DNA from: VAXT01 sp963850415
GTDB taxonomy: Bacteria > Actinomycetota > Thermoleophilia > Gaiellales > Gaiellaceae
Assembly (NCBI GenBank): GCA_963850415.1
Contig: CAWKLE010000003.1
Location: 124,001-188,000 of the forward strand
Reading direction: 5' to 3'
Length of the DNA stretch: 64,000 nucleotides
Made by a program: the position numbers and the translations under genes. Of the stretch, positions 42,658-51,318 are shown piece after piece; within the stretch, counting starts at the first letter, position 1, and each line of letters starts with the position of its first letter. The notes under the pieces are model-generated. The model saw only the letters and a list, made by a program, of their open reading frames with translations. It did no database searches and was not told the DNA's origin.

Positions 42658-43419
42658 ATGAATCCCTCGTATTCCTGGCAACCGCTTGGAGCGCTGCTCC
42701 TCGCGAAAGGCCTGCTGACCGAGAACCAGCTCCAGTGGGCGCTGTCCGAGCAGCAGCGGACCGGCCGGCTCGTCGGCGAGATCCTCGTCGAGTCCGGCAC
42801 CATCTCCGCCTTCACGCTCGCCCGCGCCCTCACCGAGCAGCACGGCGTCGAGCTCCAGTCCGCGAAGACGGAGCCCGAGCCCGCAGGGCCGCCTCCAGCG
42901 GCATGGCGCCCGCTCGGGAAGCTTCTCGTCGAGGAAGGCTTCCTCAAGAAGGACCAGCTGCAGCAGGCGCTCGTCCGCCAGCAGGAGAGCGGCGGCCGGC
43001 GCAAGCTGGGCGAGATCCTCGTCGGAGAAGGCTTCCTCTCGGGAGTCGACCTCGCGCGCGCGCTCGCGAAGCAGAACGGCGTCACGCTCGATCAGAGCGA
43101 GGACATGGAGACCGTGGTCCGGCCGGTCGTGAATGAGCAGTTCGTCTACCAGGTGTTCGAGATCTCCTTCGAGCCGCACTACAAGGCGCACGAGGTGCTC
43201 TACGAGAGCGCCAGCTTCCTCGAGGCCGTCGAGTTCGCCGCCGAGCACATCGAGGACGCGGACCCGGACGGGCTCGAGATCCAGCGCACGAGCGGCGGGA
43301 CCCGCGAGACGGTCTGGACGTACAGCGACAGCCGCGCCGCAGCGGCCGCCGCGTCGCGAAAAGGCCTCACGCAGACGTTCGGCTTCGACCCCACGCTGTG
43401 GGGCGGGGCTCCGGCCTAG
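42658..43419 (+). CDS. Tandem MshEN (GspE N-terminal)-domain protein
   Basis: 253 aa. Two MshEN-like modules, about residues 5-65 and 82-145, each with paired LGxxLLxxGLLTxxQLxxAL-type repeats (LGALLLAKGLLTENQLQWAL; LGKLLVEEGFLKKDQLQQAL; LGEILVGEGFLSGVDLARAL). MshEN modules of type II secretion/pilus ATPases bind cyclic di-GMP. No ATPase domain follows; instead about 110 residues of unknown fold (VYQVFEISFEPHYKAHEVLY). The stop overlaps the convergent GNAT stop by 4 nt. Confidence 0.72.
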   Translation: MNPSYSWQPLGALLLAKGLLTENQLQWALSEQQRTGRLVGEILVESGTISAFTLARALTEQHGVELQSAKTEPEPAGPPPAAWRPLGKLLVEEGFLKKDQLQQALVRQQESGGRRKLGEILVGEGFLSGVDLARALAKQNGVTLDQSEDMETVVRPVVNEQFVYQVFEISFEPHYKAHEVLYESASFLEAVEFAAEHIEDADPDGLEIQRTSGGTRETVWTYSDSRAAAAAASRKGLTQTFGFDPTLWGGAPA

Positions 43420-43961
43420 TCGGCCGCCAGGTCTTCGCGGACGAGCCCGAAGAGCACGCCGTCGGCCCACTCGCCGTGGCGCCAGTACGCCTTGCGCCTG
43501 ACGCCCTCGCGGACGAACCCCGAGCGTTCCGCGTGTTCGATCGCCCGCCGGTTGAAGCCGTAGATCTCGAGCTGGAGGCGGTGGAAGTCGAGCTCGAGCA
43601 GGAGATGGCGTTGGAAGAGCCGCGCCGCGTCGTCGGACAGGCGGCGCCCGCGGTGGTCTGGATGGATCGCCAGGCCACCCAGGTTCGCGATCCGGCTCCG
43701 CTTGTTCGCGACGTCGAAGCCCAGCGCACCCGCGGGGCGCCATTTCCCGTCCTCGTCGACCTCGATCACGAACCGGCCCGACTCCCGCGGCTCGGCGAGG
43801 GACCGCTCGATCTCGTGCCGCACGCCGTCGGCGTCCCGCGCGCGCACAGCGGCGAGGAAGGGCTCGACGTCCTCGTGGCCGATGAGCGCGACGAGGAAGT
43901 CCACGTCCTCGGCCGTCGCCCGCCGCAGGCGAAAGCCGTCTCCGGACACGGTCTCTGTCAC
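43416..43961 (-). CDS. GNAT family N-acetyltransferase
   Basis: 181 aa. RimJ/RimL-type: FRLRRATAEDVDFLVALIG, NLGGLAIHPDHRGRRLSDDA (acetyl-CoA loop) and LEIYGFNRRAIEHAERSGF. Substrate unknown. The GTG start overlaps the stop of the upstream EamA exporter (GTGA), so the two form an operon. Confidence 0.85.
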   Translation of the reverse strand: MTETVSGDGFRLRRATAEDVDFLVALIGHEDVEPFLAAVRARDADGVRHEIERSLAEPRESGRFVIEVDEDGKWRPAGALGFDVANKRSRIANLGGLAIHPDHRGRRLSDDAARLFQRHLLLELDFHRLQLEIYGFNRRAIEHAERSGFVREGVRRKAYWRHGEWADGVLFGLVREDLAAD

Positions 43962-44860
43962 GGCGAAGCCGGCACGGGTGCGCGCCGCCGGAGCCGGAGC
44001 AGACCCGAGCCGAGCGCAGTGCCCGTCAGGATCAGGACGAGCCCGCCGATCGCCGACGTGGTGACGCTCTCGCCGAGCAAGACCGCACCGTAGATCAGCG
44101 CCGTCACCGGAAGCAGATAGACGACGAGACTCGCCCGCGCCGAGCCGTAGCTGTAGATCATCCGGAAGTAGATGAGCTGACCCGCCACGGTGCCGAGCAG
44201 CCCGAGCGCAAGGACGGCCGCGATCACGTCCCAGCCCGGCCAGTGCGAGGGAGCCTGGATCGCGCCGATCGGGAGCAGGAAGATCATTCCCCAGGTGACC
44301 GAGAACGCGGCGAGCACGTCGTTGTGCACCGTGTCGAGCAGGGTCTGCGTGTAGAGCGTCGCGACCGCATAGGAGACCGATGCAGCAACGACGGCCATGG
44401 TGCCGACGAAGCCCGCCCAGCCACCTTTCGGGTCGACGCCGGCGAGGACGGCGACCCCGATCAGCCCGAGCACCACGCCGAGGAGGCGGGCGCCGGTCGC
44501 GCGTTCCGTTTTGCGGAAGCGCAGGGCGAGCAGTGCGACGAAGATCGGCATCGACGCGTTTCCGATCGCGGCCACGCCGGAGTCGATCTTCGTCTCGCCC
44601 CAGGCGATGAGCGTGAACGGCAGCGCGGTGCTGATCACCCCGAGCATCATCGCCGGGCCGAGGATCGAGCGCATCTCGGCACTCGCCGGGCGGACGCCGC
44701 GCTTGATGAAGACGATCGCCAGTAGCGGGAACGCCGAGAAGACGAGCCTGAGTGCCATCGTCGTGGTCGGCGCCAGCTCGTCGACGGCGATCTTGATGAA
44801 CATGAACGAGGCGCCCCAGATCGCTGCGAGCAAGAGCAGGAGGGCGACGTAGCCGCGCAT
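43958..44860 (-). CDS. EamA/DMT superfamily transporter
   Basis: 300 aa, about ten transmembrane helices in two EamA repeats (VALLLLLAAIWGASFMFIKI; the second begins near WAGFVGTMAVVAASVSYAVA). Metabolite exporter of the RhaT/YdcZ-like class; substrate unknown. ATG start; divergent from purL. Confidence 0.87.
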   Translation of the reverse strand: MRGYVALLLLLAAIWGASFMFIKIAVDELAPTTTMALRLVFSAFPLLAIVFIKRGVRPASAEMRSILGPAMMLGVISTALPFTLIAWGETKIDSGVAAIGNASMPIFVALLALRFRKTERATGARLLGVVLGLIGVAVLAGVDPKGGWAGFVGTMAVVAASVSYAVATLYTQTLLDTVHNDVLAAFSVTWGMIFLLPIGAIQAPSHWPGWDVIAAVLALGLLGTVAGQLIYFRMIYSYGSARASLVVYLLPVTALIYGAVLLGESVTTSAIGGLVLILTGTALGSGLLRLRRRAPVPASP

Positions 44861-45126
44861 CCAGGCAGGCTATCGATCCGCTTCACCGTCACAGATCCGG
44901 CGCAGAGTTGGCACGGACACGTGCGACTTTCCCCACTACGATTGCGTTCGGGAGGAGGCTGGGTGCGCCTTGAATAGGGCCGCGTTCAGAACAGGGCTCA
45001 GCGCTCCATGTCCCGAGACATTCCGAGATGGTCGGCGAGTAACACCGCAACGACCTCGGCCTCGGAGCTCCCTCGGATCCATCCGCAGCGGCCGGTCGAC
45101 GATTCGGCCCCATCCCGGCCCATCGT

Positions 45127-45132
45127 TAGACT
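45127..45132 (+). promoter_or_regulatory. -10 box of purL
   Basis: TAGACT (within TTAGACT), 7 nt before CTG 45140. The identical hexamer and distance occur before the purM GTG (51306-51311). It supports a leaderless purL mRNA starting at the CTG. Confidence 0.55.
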
Positions 45133-45139
45133 CGAATTC

Positions 45140-47209
45140 CTGACGCGGGTCGCCGAACAGCCGCTCTACCGCGCCCTCGGCCTGACCGACGGGGAATTCG
45201 ACCGTATCCAGGAGCTGCTCGAGCGGGAGCCGAACCACTTCGAGCTCGCGGTCTTTTCGCTGCTCTGGTCCGAGCACTGCGGCTACAAGCACTCGGCGCT
45301 GCTCCTCAAACGGTTCCCGACCGACTCGCCGCGCGTGCTCCAGGGCCCGGGCGAGAACGCAGGCGTCGTCGATCTCGGCGACGGCGAGGCGGTCGCGTTC
45401 AAGGTCGAGAGCCACAATCATCCCTCCGCGGTCGAGCCGTTCCAGGGCGCCGCGACCGGGATCGGCGGGATCCTGCGCGACATCATCGCGATGGGCGCGC
45501 GGCCGATCGCACTCCTTGACGGGCTCCGCTTCGGCGAGCCCGGCTGGATGTTCGAGCGAGCCGTGTCTGGAATCGGCCACTACGGGAACTGCGTCGGCGT
45601 GCCGACGGTCGGCGGCGAGACGGTCTTCGACCCCTCCTACGCAGACAACTGCCTCGTGAACGCGATGTGCGTCGGGCTCCTCCCCACCGAGCGCGTGCTC
45701 AAGGCGCAGGCGCGCGGCACCGGGAACGTCGTCCTCCTCTACGGCGCGACGACCGGCCGCGACGGCATCGGCGGCGCGAGCGTCCTCGCCAGTCAGGAGC
45801 TTGGAGAGGAGGACGCTGACAAGCGGCCGTCCGTCCAGATCGGCGACCCGTTCACGGGCAAGAAGCTGATCGAGTCGAGCCTCGAGCTCGTCGAGCGCGA
45901 CCTGGTCGTCTCGCTCCAGGACTGCGGCGCGGCCGGGCTCGCCTCTTCACTCGCGGAGATGGCGCGCGGCGGAGGCGGCATCGACGTCCACCTCGACCGC
46001 GTCCCGCTGCGCGAGGAGGAGATGGAGCCCTGGGAGATCATGATCTCCGAGAGCCAGGAGCGGATGGTCGCGGTCGTCAGCCCGGAGCAGCTGGCCGCGG
46101 TCGAGGAGGTCTGCGACCGCTGGGAGCTGGCGCATGCCCGGATCGGCGAGGTGACCGAGACCGCGGAGCTCCGCGCCTTTTTCGACGGAGAGCTCGTCGG
46201 AGCGATCCCCGCCGCCCATCTCACCGACGAGGCGCCCCGGTACGACGTGCCCAGGCAGCCGCGACCTCCGGCCGAGCCCGCCCCGGTGCCGGAGGGGCCT
46301 CCGACGCAGGAGGCCCTGCTCGAGCTGCTCGCCTCGCCGAACCTCCGAAGCCGCGACTGGGTCTTCCGCCGCTACGACCAGCTCGTCGGGTCGCGCACGG
46401 TTCGCCGGCCGGGCCTCGACGCCGCCGTTCTCCGTCTGCGCCCCTCGTACCGGGGGCTCGCGGTGAGCCTCGACGGCTCAGGGCGGATCGCGCGGCTCGA
46501 TCCGCACACCGGCGGAGCGACGGCCGTGATCGAAGCGGCGCGCAACGTCGCCTGCGCCGGCGGCGAGCCGCTCGCGATCACCGACTGCCTCAACTTCGGG
46601 AGCCCCGAGAAGCCGGAGATCGCCTGGGAGCTCGCCGAGGCGATCGAGGGCATGTCCGCCGCCTGCGAGGCGCTCGGAATCCCGGTCGTGTCCGGCAACG
46701 TCTCGCTCTACAACGACAGGGACGGCCGCTCGATCCACCCCACGCCGGTCGTCGGCTGCGTCGGACTCGTCGCCGACGTGCGCGACGTGCCGGGCGTCTG
46801 GCGCGAGGGCGACGCGATCTACCTCGCCGGCGAGCCGGAGCTCTCGTTCGACGGCTCCGAGTACCAGGCCATGTACGGCGAGCTCGGTGGGCGACCAGCT
46901 CGGCTCGACCTTGCGCGAGAGGCCGAGTTGATCCGCACGCTGCACCAGGTCGCGCCGCGCTGCTCGTTCGTCCACGACGTGGCCGAGGGCGGCCTCGCGA
47001 TCGCTCTCGCCGAGGCTGCGCTCGCTGCGGGCATCGGCGCCGAGCTCGACCTGGACGACGACGCGCTCACGCTCTTCGGCGAGGGCGGGGGCCGTGCGAT
47101 CCTGGCCTCGAGCGAAGAGCTGCCGTTCGCATGCATCGGATCCGTCGGTGGGAGTACTCTCCTGGGTGTCCGGATCGAGGACCTGCGGCACGCCTATGAG
47201 GAGACCTAG
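45140..47209 (+). CDS. purL: FGAM synthase large subunit PurL (short form)
   Basis: 689 aa from CTG 45140; 733 aa from ATG 45008. Makes FGAM from FGAR, ATP and ammonia from PurQ, with PurS. LLWSEHCGYKHSALLL, KVESHNHPSAVEPFQGA, GIGGILRDIIAMGARP and two AIRS-type halves (second from about SRTVRRPGLDAAVLR). The conserved N-terminus begins TRVAEQPLYRALGLTDGEF, right after the CTG; the 44 residues before it are low-complexity and lack a ribosome-binding site, so I place the start at CTG. Confidence 0.93.
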   Translation: MTRVAEQPLYRALGLTDGEFDRIQELLEREPNHFELAVFSLLWSEHCGYKHSALLLKRFPTDSPRVLQGPGENAGVVDLGDGEAVAFKVESHNHPSAVEPFQGAATGIGGILRDIIAMGARPIALLDGLRFGEPGWMFERAVSGIGHYGNCVGVPTVGGETVFDPSYADNCLVNAMCVGLLPTERVLKAQARGTGNVVLLYGATTGRDGIGGASVLASQELGEEDADKRPSVQIGDPFTGKKLIESSLELVERDLVVSLQDCGAAGLASSLAEMARGGGGIDVHLDRVPLREEEMEPWEIMISESQERMVAVVSPEQLAAVEEVCDRWELAHARIGEVTETAELRAFFDGELVGAIPAAHLTDEAPRYDVPRQPRPPAEPAPVPEGPPTQEALLELLASPNLRSRDWVFRRYDQLVGSRTVRRPGLDAAVLRLRPSYRGLAVSLDGSGRIARLDPHTGGATAVIEAARNVACAGGEPLAITDCLNFGSPEKPEIAWELAEAIEGMSAACEALGIPVVSGNVSLYNDRDGRSIHPTPVVGCVGLVADVRDVPGVWREGDAIYLAGEPELSFDGSEYQAMYGELGGRPARLDLAREAELIRTLHQVAPRCSFVHDVAEGGLAIALAEAALAAGIGAELDLDDDALTLFGEGGGRAILASSEELPFACIGSVGGSTLLGVRIEDLRHAYEET

Positions 47210-47232
47210 TGACGGTGGAGATGAATCCGGAT

Positions 47233-47310
47233 CGGTTCGACCGGTCATTTCCGACGGCCCAACGGGCAGAGTCCGTTCGGCCTGATGGCGGCACCGCAAA
47301 GGCGGCGCCT
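47233..47310. repeat. Structured intergenic repeat, copy 1 (purF leader)
   Basis: Shares about 21 nt at the left (CGGTTCGACCGGTCATTTC) and about 20 nt at the right (GCGGCACCGCAAAGGCGGCG then CCTT) with 61556-61630. The left end folds as CGGT-TCG-ACCG. The middle differs in sequence but pairs in both copies (here CCGACGG with CCGTTCGG, enclosing CCC-AAC-GGG). It ends 2 nt before the purF GTG and covers its ribosome-binding region. Confidence 0.7.
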
Positions 47311-47312
47311 TA

Positions 47313-48698
47313 GTGTGCGGAGTGTTCGGCATTCGCGCCCCCGAGCGTGACGTCGCGCGCGTCACCTTCTTCGGCCTGTTCGCACTCCAGCACCGGGGCC
47401 AGGAGTCCGCGGGCATCGCGGTCTCGGACCGCGGCCGCCTGACCGTCCTACGCGACATGGGCCTCGTCGCCCAGGTCTTCGACGAGCAGAACCTGAGCGG
47501 CCTCCAGGGCGAGGTCGCGATCGGTCACACGCGCTACTCGACGACCGGCTCGACGCATTGGACGAACGCGCAGCCGATCGTCCAGCACGGCCGCGCTCGC
47601 GTCGTGACGCTCGGGCACAACGGCAACCTGACGAACGCCCAGGAGCTCCGCGAGGAACTGGCCGCGGACGGCGTCGCACTCTCGACGACCTCCGACACCG
47701 AGGTCATCGCTGCGCTGATCGCGAACGACACGGAGCCGCTCGAGGAAGCCGTCGCGAACGCGATGCGCCGGCTCGAGGGCGCGTACACGATCGTCGCGCT
47801 CGCAGAGGGCAAGCTGATCGGCTTCCGCGATCCGCACGGCTTCCGCCCGCTCAATCTTGGCCGGATCGACGGCGATCCCGTGCTCGCGTCGGAGACCTGC
47901 GCGCTCGACCTCGTCGGGGCAACGCACGAGCGCGAGGTGGCCCCGGGCGAGCTCGTTCTCATCGACGAGAACGGCGTCGAGGCGACGCAGGCCGTTCCCC
48001 AGGCCGGTGCAGGGGCGCTCTGCCTGTTCGAGTTCATCTACCTCGCGCGCCCGGACTCGATGCTGTCCGGCATCGAGGTGCACGCCGCGCGGGTGAAGAT
48101 GGGCGAGCGGCTCGCGGAAGAGGCGCCCGTCGAGGCCGACCTCGTCATGCCCGCCCCCGACTCGGGCACTCCGGCCGCGATCGGGTTCTCGCGGGCGAGC
48201 GGGATCCCGTTCTCCGAGGGCCTGATCAAGAACCGCTACGTCGGGCGCACGTTCATCGAGCCCGACCAGGGCCTGCGCGAGCAGGGCATCCGCCTGAAGT
48301 TCAACCCGCTCTCGGAGGTGGCCGGCAAGCGCGTCGTCCTCGTCGACGACTCGATCGTTCGCGGCAGCACGATGCGGAAGATCGTCGCGCTCCTCTTCGA
48401 CGCGGGCGCCCAGGAGGTGCACGTCCGAATCTCGTCCCCGCCGATCGTCTCGCCGTGCTTCTACGGGATCGACTTCGCCGACGAGGAGCAGCTCGTCGCC
48501 TCGTCGCGCAGCGTGGCGGAAGTGCAGGAGCAGATCGGCGCGACGTCGCTCGCGTACATCTCGCTCGAGGGCGTCCAGGCGGCGACGATGAGGCCCGAGA
48601 ACGAGTTCTGCCGGGCCTGCTTCACGCGGACGTACCCGACTCGCGTGCCGGCCGACAAGACGCTCGCGAAGTTCCGTTTCGAGCCTAGTACCGCGTAA
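47313..48698 (+). CDS. purF: Amidophosphoribosyltransferase
   Basis: 461 aa. First committed purine step: PRPP + glutamine to phosphoribosylamine. The N-terminal nucleophile Cys directly follows the initiator (MCGVFGIRAPE), fixing the GTG start with no propeptide. LFALQHRGQESAGIAV, GHTRYSTTGS, and PRPP loop VVLVDDSIVRGSTMRKI. Preceded by a structured repeat that may influence its expression. Confidence 0.97.
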   Translation: MCGVFGIRAPERDVARVTFFGLFALQHRGQESAGIAVSDRGRLTVLRDMGLVAQVFDEQNLSGLQGEVAIGHTRYSTTGSTHWTNAQPIVQHGRARVVTLGHNGNLTNAQELREELAADGVALSTTSDTEVIAALIANDTEPLEEAVANAMRRLEGAYTIVALAEGKLIGFRDPHGFRPLNLGRIDGDPVLASETCALDLVGATHEREVAPGELVLIDENGVEATQAVPQAGAGALCLFEFIYLARPDSMLSGIEVHAARVKMGERLAEEAPVEADLVMPAPDSGTPAAIGFSRASGIPFSEGLIKNRYVGRTFIEPDQGLREQGIRLKFNPLSEVAGKRVVLVDDSIVRGSTMRKIVALLFDAGAQEVHVRISSPPIVSPCFYGIDFADEEQLVASSRSVAEVQEQIGATSLAYISLEGVQAATMRPENEFCRACFTRTYPTRVPADKTLAKFRFEPSTA

Positions 48699-48723
48699 GG
48701 GAACCCATTAGCATCCCGCTGGC

Positions 48724-50139
48724 GTGACCACCGCCCGCCGGCTCCTCGTCCTGCTCGCGCTCGCTGCGAGCATCCTTGCGGTCCAGTCCGCATCCGCATC
48801 GAACAGCCCGAACATGCGGATCGACTACAGCCTCAACGACACGACGTCGGGGCGCACGCACTCGGACATCGCGATCTGGGGCAACATCGCAGTCGCCGGC
48901 AACTACGACGGCTTCCGCGTCTTCAACACGGACACGCACCAGCTCCTCGTCAGCTTCCTGTGCCGCGGCCCGCAGAACGACGTCTCGCTCTACCCGGCCG
49001 GCAACGGACACCTCCTGCTGTTCCTCTCGAATGACACGCCACAAACGGACGGCGCCACGGTCTGCAGCCAGAACCGGCTGAGCGACACGACCGCCTGCGG
49101 CCCGGCCTGTTTCGAGGGGATCCGCATCTTCGACCTCGCGAACCCGGAGCAGCCGCAGTTCCTGACGGCGGTCTACACGGACTGCGGCTCGCACACGCAC
49201 ACGCTCGTCCCCGATCTCGCGAACAACCGCGTGCTGCTCTACGTGTCGTCGTATCCGTCGAGCACGGGGCCGAACTGCCAGAACCCACACGCGAAGATCT
49301 CGATCGTCGGAGTGCCGCTCGACGCACCCGAGACCGCCAGCGTGATCGGGACGCCCCCGATCGACGCGCCGCCCTTCATCGGCATCGGCTGCCACGACAT
49401 CACGGTCTTCCTGGCCATCCACAAGGCGGCCGCCTCGTGCCAGTCGGAGGGCCAGATCTGGGACATCAGCGACCCGGCCCATCCGGACACGCTGCACGCG
49501 GTCCACATCGACGACCCGGGCGTGAGCTTCTGGCACTCCGCCGAGTTCACCTGGGACGGCCAGTACGTCGTGTTCGACGACGAATCGCTCGGCAACGACA
49601 CGTGCCAGGCAGGCAACCAGGGCCGCATCCGCATCTACCGTGTGAGTGACGCGCACCTGATGAGCTCGTACATGATCCCGCGTCCGCAAGGCAACTACTG
49701 CTCGGTGCACAACGGGAACCTGATCCCGGTCGCCGGGCGCTACCTGCTCGTCGCGGCCTGGTACTTCGGTGGCACGAGCGTGATCGACTTCACCGACCCG
49801 TCGAACCCGCACGAGATCGCGTACTACGACCCGGAGGGGAGCCCGACGGCCGGCGAAGCGTGGTCCGCCTACTGGTACAACGGCAAGATCTACACGAACG
49901 ACATCCGGCGCGGCCAGGACGTCTACGACTACGTCCTCCCGGCGAACGTGTACGGCGCCACCTTCACGCACCTGAACGCGCAGACGCAGGAAGAGCTGCT
50001 GCCCTCGCTCTCCGCAACGCCGGTCCTGTCACGGGTGTTCAGGCACCGCGGCGCCCTGACGGGCCGGTGGGCCCGCCAGGCACGCCACCGGCGCGCTACT
50101 GCTCGAGCACGCGCGTCGCTTTCGCGAGCCCGCGGCTGA
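48724..50139 (+). CDS. Secreted LVIVD-repeat beta-propeller-like protein
   Basis: 471 aa. Sec signal (LLVLLALAASILAVQSASA), then repeats of the LVIVD type (IWGNIAVAGNYDGFRVFN, GIRIFDLANPEQPQFL, GQIWDISDPAHPDTLH, TSVIDFTDPSNPHEIAYYD). Many Cys (at least ten) suggest disulfides outside the cell. The C-terminus turns Arg-rich (RWARQARHRRATARARAS) and overlaps the convergent gene by 44 nt, so the true end may be disturbed. Function unknown. Confidence 0.78.
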   Translation: MTTARRLLVLLALAASILAVQSASASNSPNMRIDYSLNDTTSGRTHSDIAIWGNIAVAGNYDGFRVFNTDTHQLLVSFLCRGPQNDVSLYPAGNGHLLLFLSNDTPQTDGATVCSQNRLSDTTACGPACFEGIRIFDLANPEQPQFLTAVYTDCGSHTHTLVPDLANNRVLLYVSSYPSSTGPNCQNPHAKISIVGVPLDAPETASVIGTPPIDAPPFIGIGCHDITVFLAIHKAAASCQSEGQIWDISDPAHPDTLHAVHIDDPGVSFWHSAEFTWDGQYVVFDDESLGNDTCQAGNQGRIRIYRVSDAHLMSSYMIPRPQGNYCSVHNGNLIPVAGRYLLVAAWYFGGTSVIDFTDPSNPHEIAYYDPEGSPTAGEAWSAYWYNGKIYTNDIRRGQDVYDYVLPANVYGATFTHLNAQTQEELLPSLSATPVLSRVFRHRGALTGRWARQARHRRATARARASLSRARG

Positions 50140-50359
50140 CGAAGTAGCCGACCGTCACCCAGGTCGCGCCCCAGACGAACCTGTCGGAGCTCACCTGGTC
50201 GTCGAAGATCGCGATCAGCGCGAAGATGAGGAGCACGATCACGTAGACGAAGAATTCGGCGTTGCCCGGAATCGGCAACCGTGCGATGTCGAGCGTCGTC
50301 GTCCCCGGCTGGTACCCGTAGGTGCCTGGGCGGGACGGCTGCTCGGGCGGTGTCGCCAT
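50096..50359 (-). CDS. Small two-helix membrane protein (hypothetical)
   Basis: 87 aa. Pro/Gly-rich N-terminus (PPEQPSRPGTYGYQPG), a clear transmembrane helix (FFVYVIVLLIFALIAIF), a short acidic loop and a second helix (FVWGATWVTVGYFVSRG). ATG start with AAAGGAGAACGC upstream. Lies downstream of nothing obvious on its strand except CtaG 50 nt further on. Confidence 0.65.
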   Translation of the reverse strand: MATPPEQPSRPGTYGYQPGTTTLDIARLPIPGNAEFFVYVIVLLIFALIAIFDDQVSSDRFVWGATWVTVGYFVSRGLAKATRVLEQ

Positions 50360-50408
50360 GCGTTCTCCTTTCAGACCGCGTGTGGGAGCCGGCGAGATCG
50401 TAAGGGAG

Positions 50409-51275
50409 TCAGGTCGACTCTGATAGCTCGTTCGCGCGACCGTACCGAACGGCCCGCCGGACCGAGCGCGGGTCGAGGCCCCGCTCCAGGAGCTCCTGGC
50501 GCAGCTCCCCCTCCTCGGCGAGCCGCAGGAAGAGCCAGGCCAGCGCGCCGATCGTGACGAGCGAGCCCTCGACCATCATCACGCCACCGGCGATCCCCTG
50601 GTCGGCGGCCGCAGACAGGTCCCAGGGGCGCTGGGCCTGCTCGTAGATGCCGTAGAACGGCGACCCCGCCCAGACGAAGACGTTGCCGAGGATCGTCGTC
50701 GCGACCCGGACTGCGACGATGTAGCCCATCTTCGCCCCCGTGCCGAACCACTCCGGGCCGGGCAGCACCTCGATCACGGTCGCCCACATGAGCGCGCCGG
50801 CCGTGAAGAACGAGACGTGCTCGAGCGCGTGCACGGACTGGTGGCGGAGCGCGGCCTCCCAGAAGAACGGCAGGTGCCAGAGGTAGAGGTTGATCGCCCA
50901 GAGCGGAAGCGAGACGAACGGGTGCGTGAGGAACCGCAGGGTGCGGACCGCGCGCAGCGAGAGGAGCGGCCGGAGGATCGGCCCGGTAAGCCCGGCCACG
51001 ATGCAGAGCGGCGCGAGATCGCCGAGCAGCAGGTGCTGCACCATGTGGAACGCGAACGACTCCTCCTCGCCGAGCGTCGCGATCGGCGACACAAGAGCTA
51101 TCACGAGGAGTCCGACGCCCAAAGAAAAGAGGAAGTAGCGCCACTCGGCGACCGGGGTCCCCTTGCGCGCGAGCGTCCTCGCCCGTTTCCAGTAGAGGAG
51201 CGCTCCGACCGCGATCGGGACGAGCTGAAGCGGCTCGAACGACCACGTGGCCTGCGCGGAATGAGCGAGGAGCAC
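50409..51275 (-). CDS. ctaG: Cytochrome c oxidase assembly factor CtaG (caa3 type)
   Basis: 288 aa polytopic membrane protein involved in copper delivery/assembly of caa3-type oxidase. Family signatures: His-rich FHMVQHLLLGDLAPL, INLYLWHLPFFWEAALRH and ALEHVSFFTAGALMW. GTG 51275 is chosen because the hydrophobic N-terminus begins there and a TACACT box lies 6 nt before it. Divergent from purM; no oxidase genes in view. Confidence 0.88.
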   Translation of the reverse strand: MLLAHSAQATWSFEPLQLVPIAVGALLYWKRARTLARKGTPVAEWRYFLFSLGVGLLVIALVSPIATLGEEESFAFHMVQHLLLGDLAPLCIVAGLTGPILRPLLSLRAVRTLRFLTHPFVSLPLWAINLYLWHLPFFWEAALRHQSVHALEHVSFFTAGALMWATVIEVLPGPEWFGTGAKMGYIVAVRVATTILGNVFVWAGSPFYGIYEQAQRPWDLSAAADQGIAGGVMMVEGSLVTIGALAWLFLRLAEEGELRQELLERGLDPRSVRRAVRYGRANELSEST

Positions 51276-51281
51276 CCGCCG

Positions 51282-51287
51282 AGTGTA
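51282..51287 (-). promoter_or_regulatory. -10 box of ctaG
   Basis: TACACT on the minus strand, 6 nt before the GTG start at 51275; leaderless arrangement. It lies 18 bp from the purM -10 on the other strand. Confidence 0.45.
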
Positions 51288-51305
51288 GGCCGCCGCTTCG
51301 CAAAA

Positions 51306-51311
51306 TAGACT
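51306..51311 (+). promoter_or_regulatory. -10 box of purM-N-H
   Basis: TAGACT (in AAATAGACT), 7 nt before the purM GTG at 51319. Same hexamer and spacing as purL, so the split pur operons may share promoter architecture. No -35 recognised. Confidence 0.55.
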
Positions 51312-51318
51312 CGTTGAC

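Noticed and set aside
47234..47247. GGTTCGA as a tRNA T-loop
   Set aside because: No acceptor, D or anticodon arms can be built around it, or around the same sequence at 61557.
47281..47310. T-box antiterminator-like GCGGCACCGC
   Set aside because: The T-box consensus has GGTGGNACCGCG with an upstream specifier stem; neither is present, and purF is not a usual T-box target.
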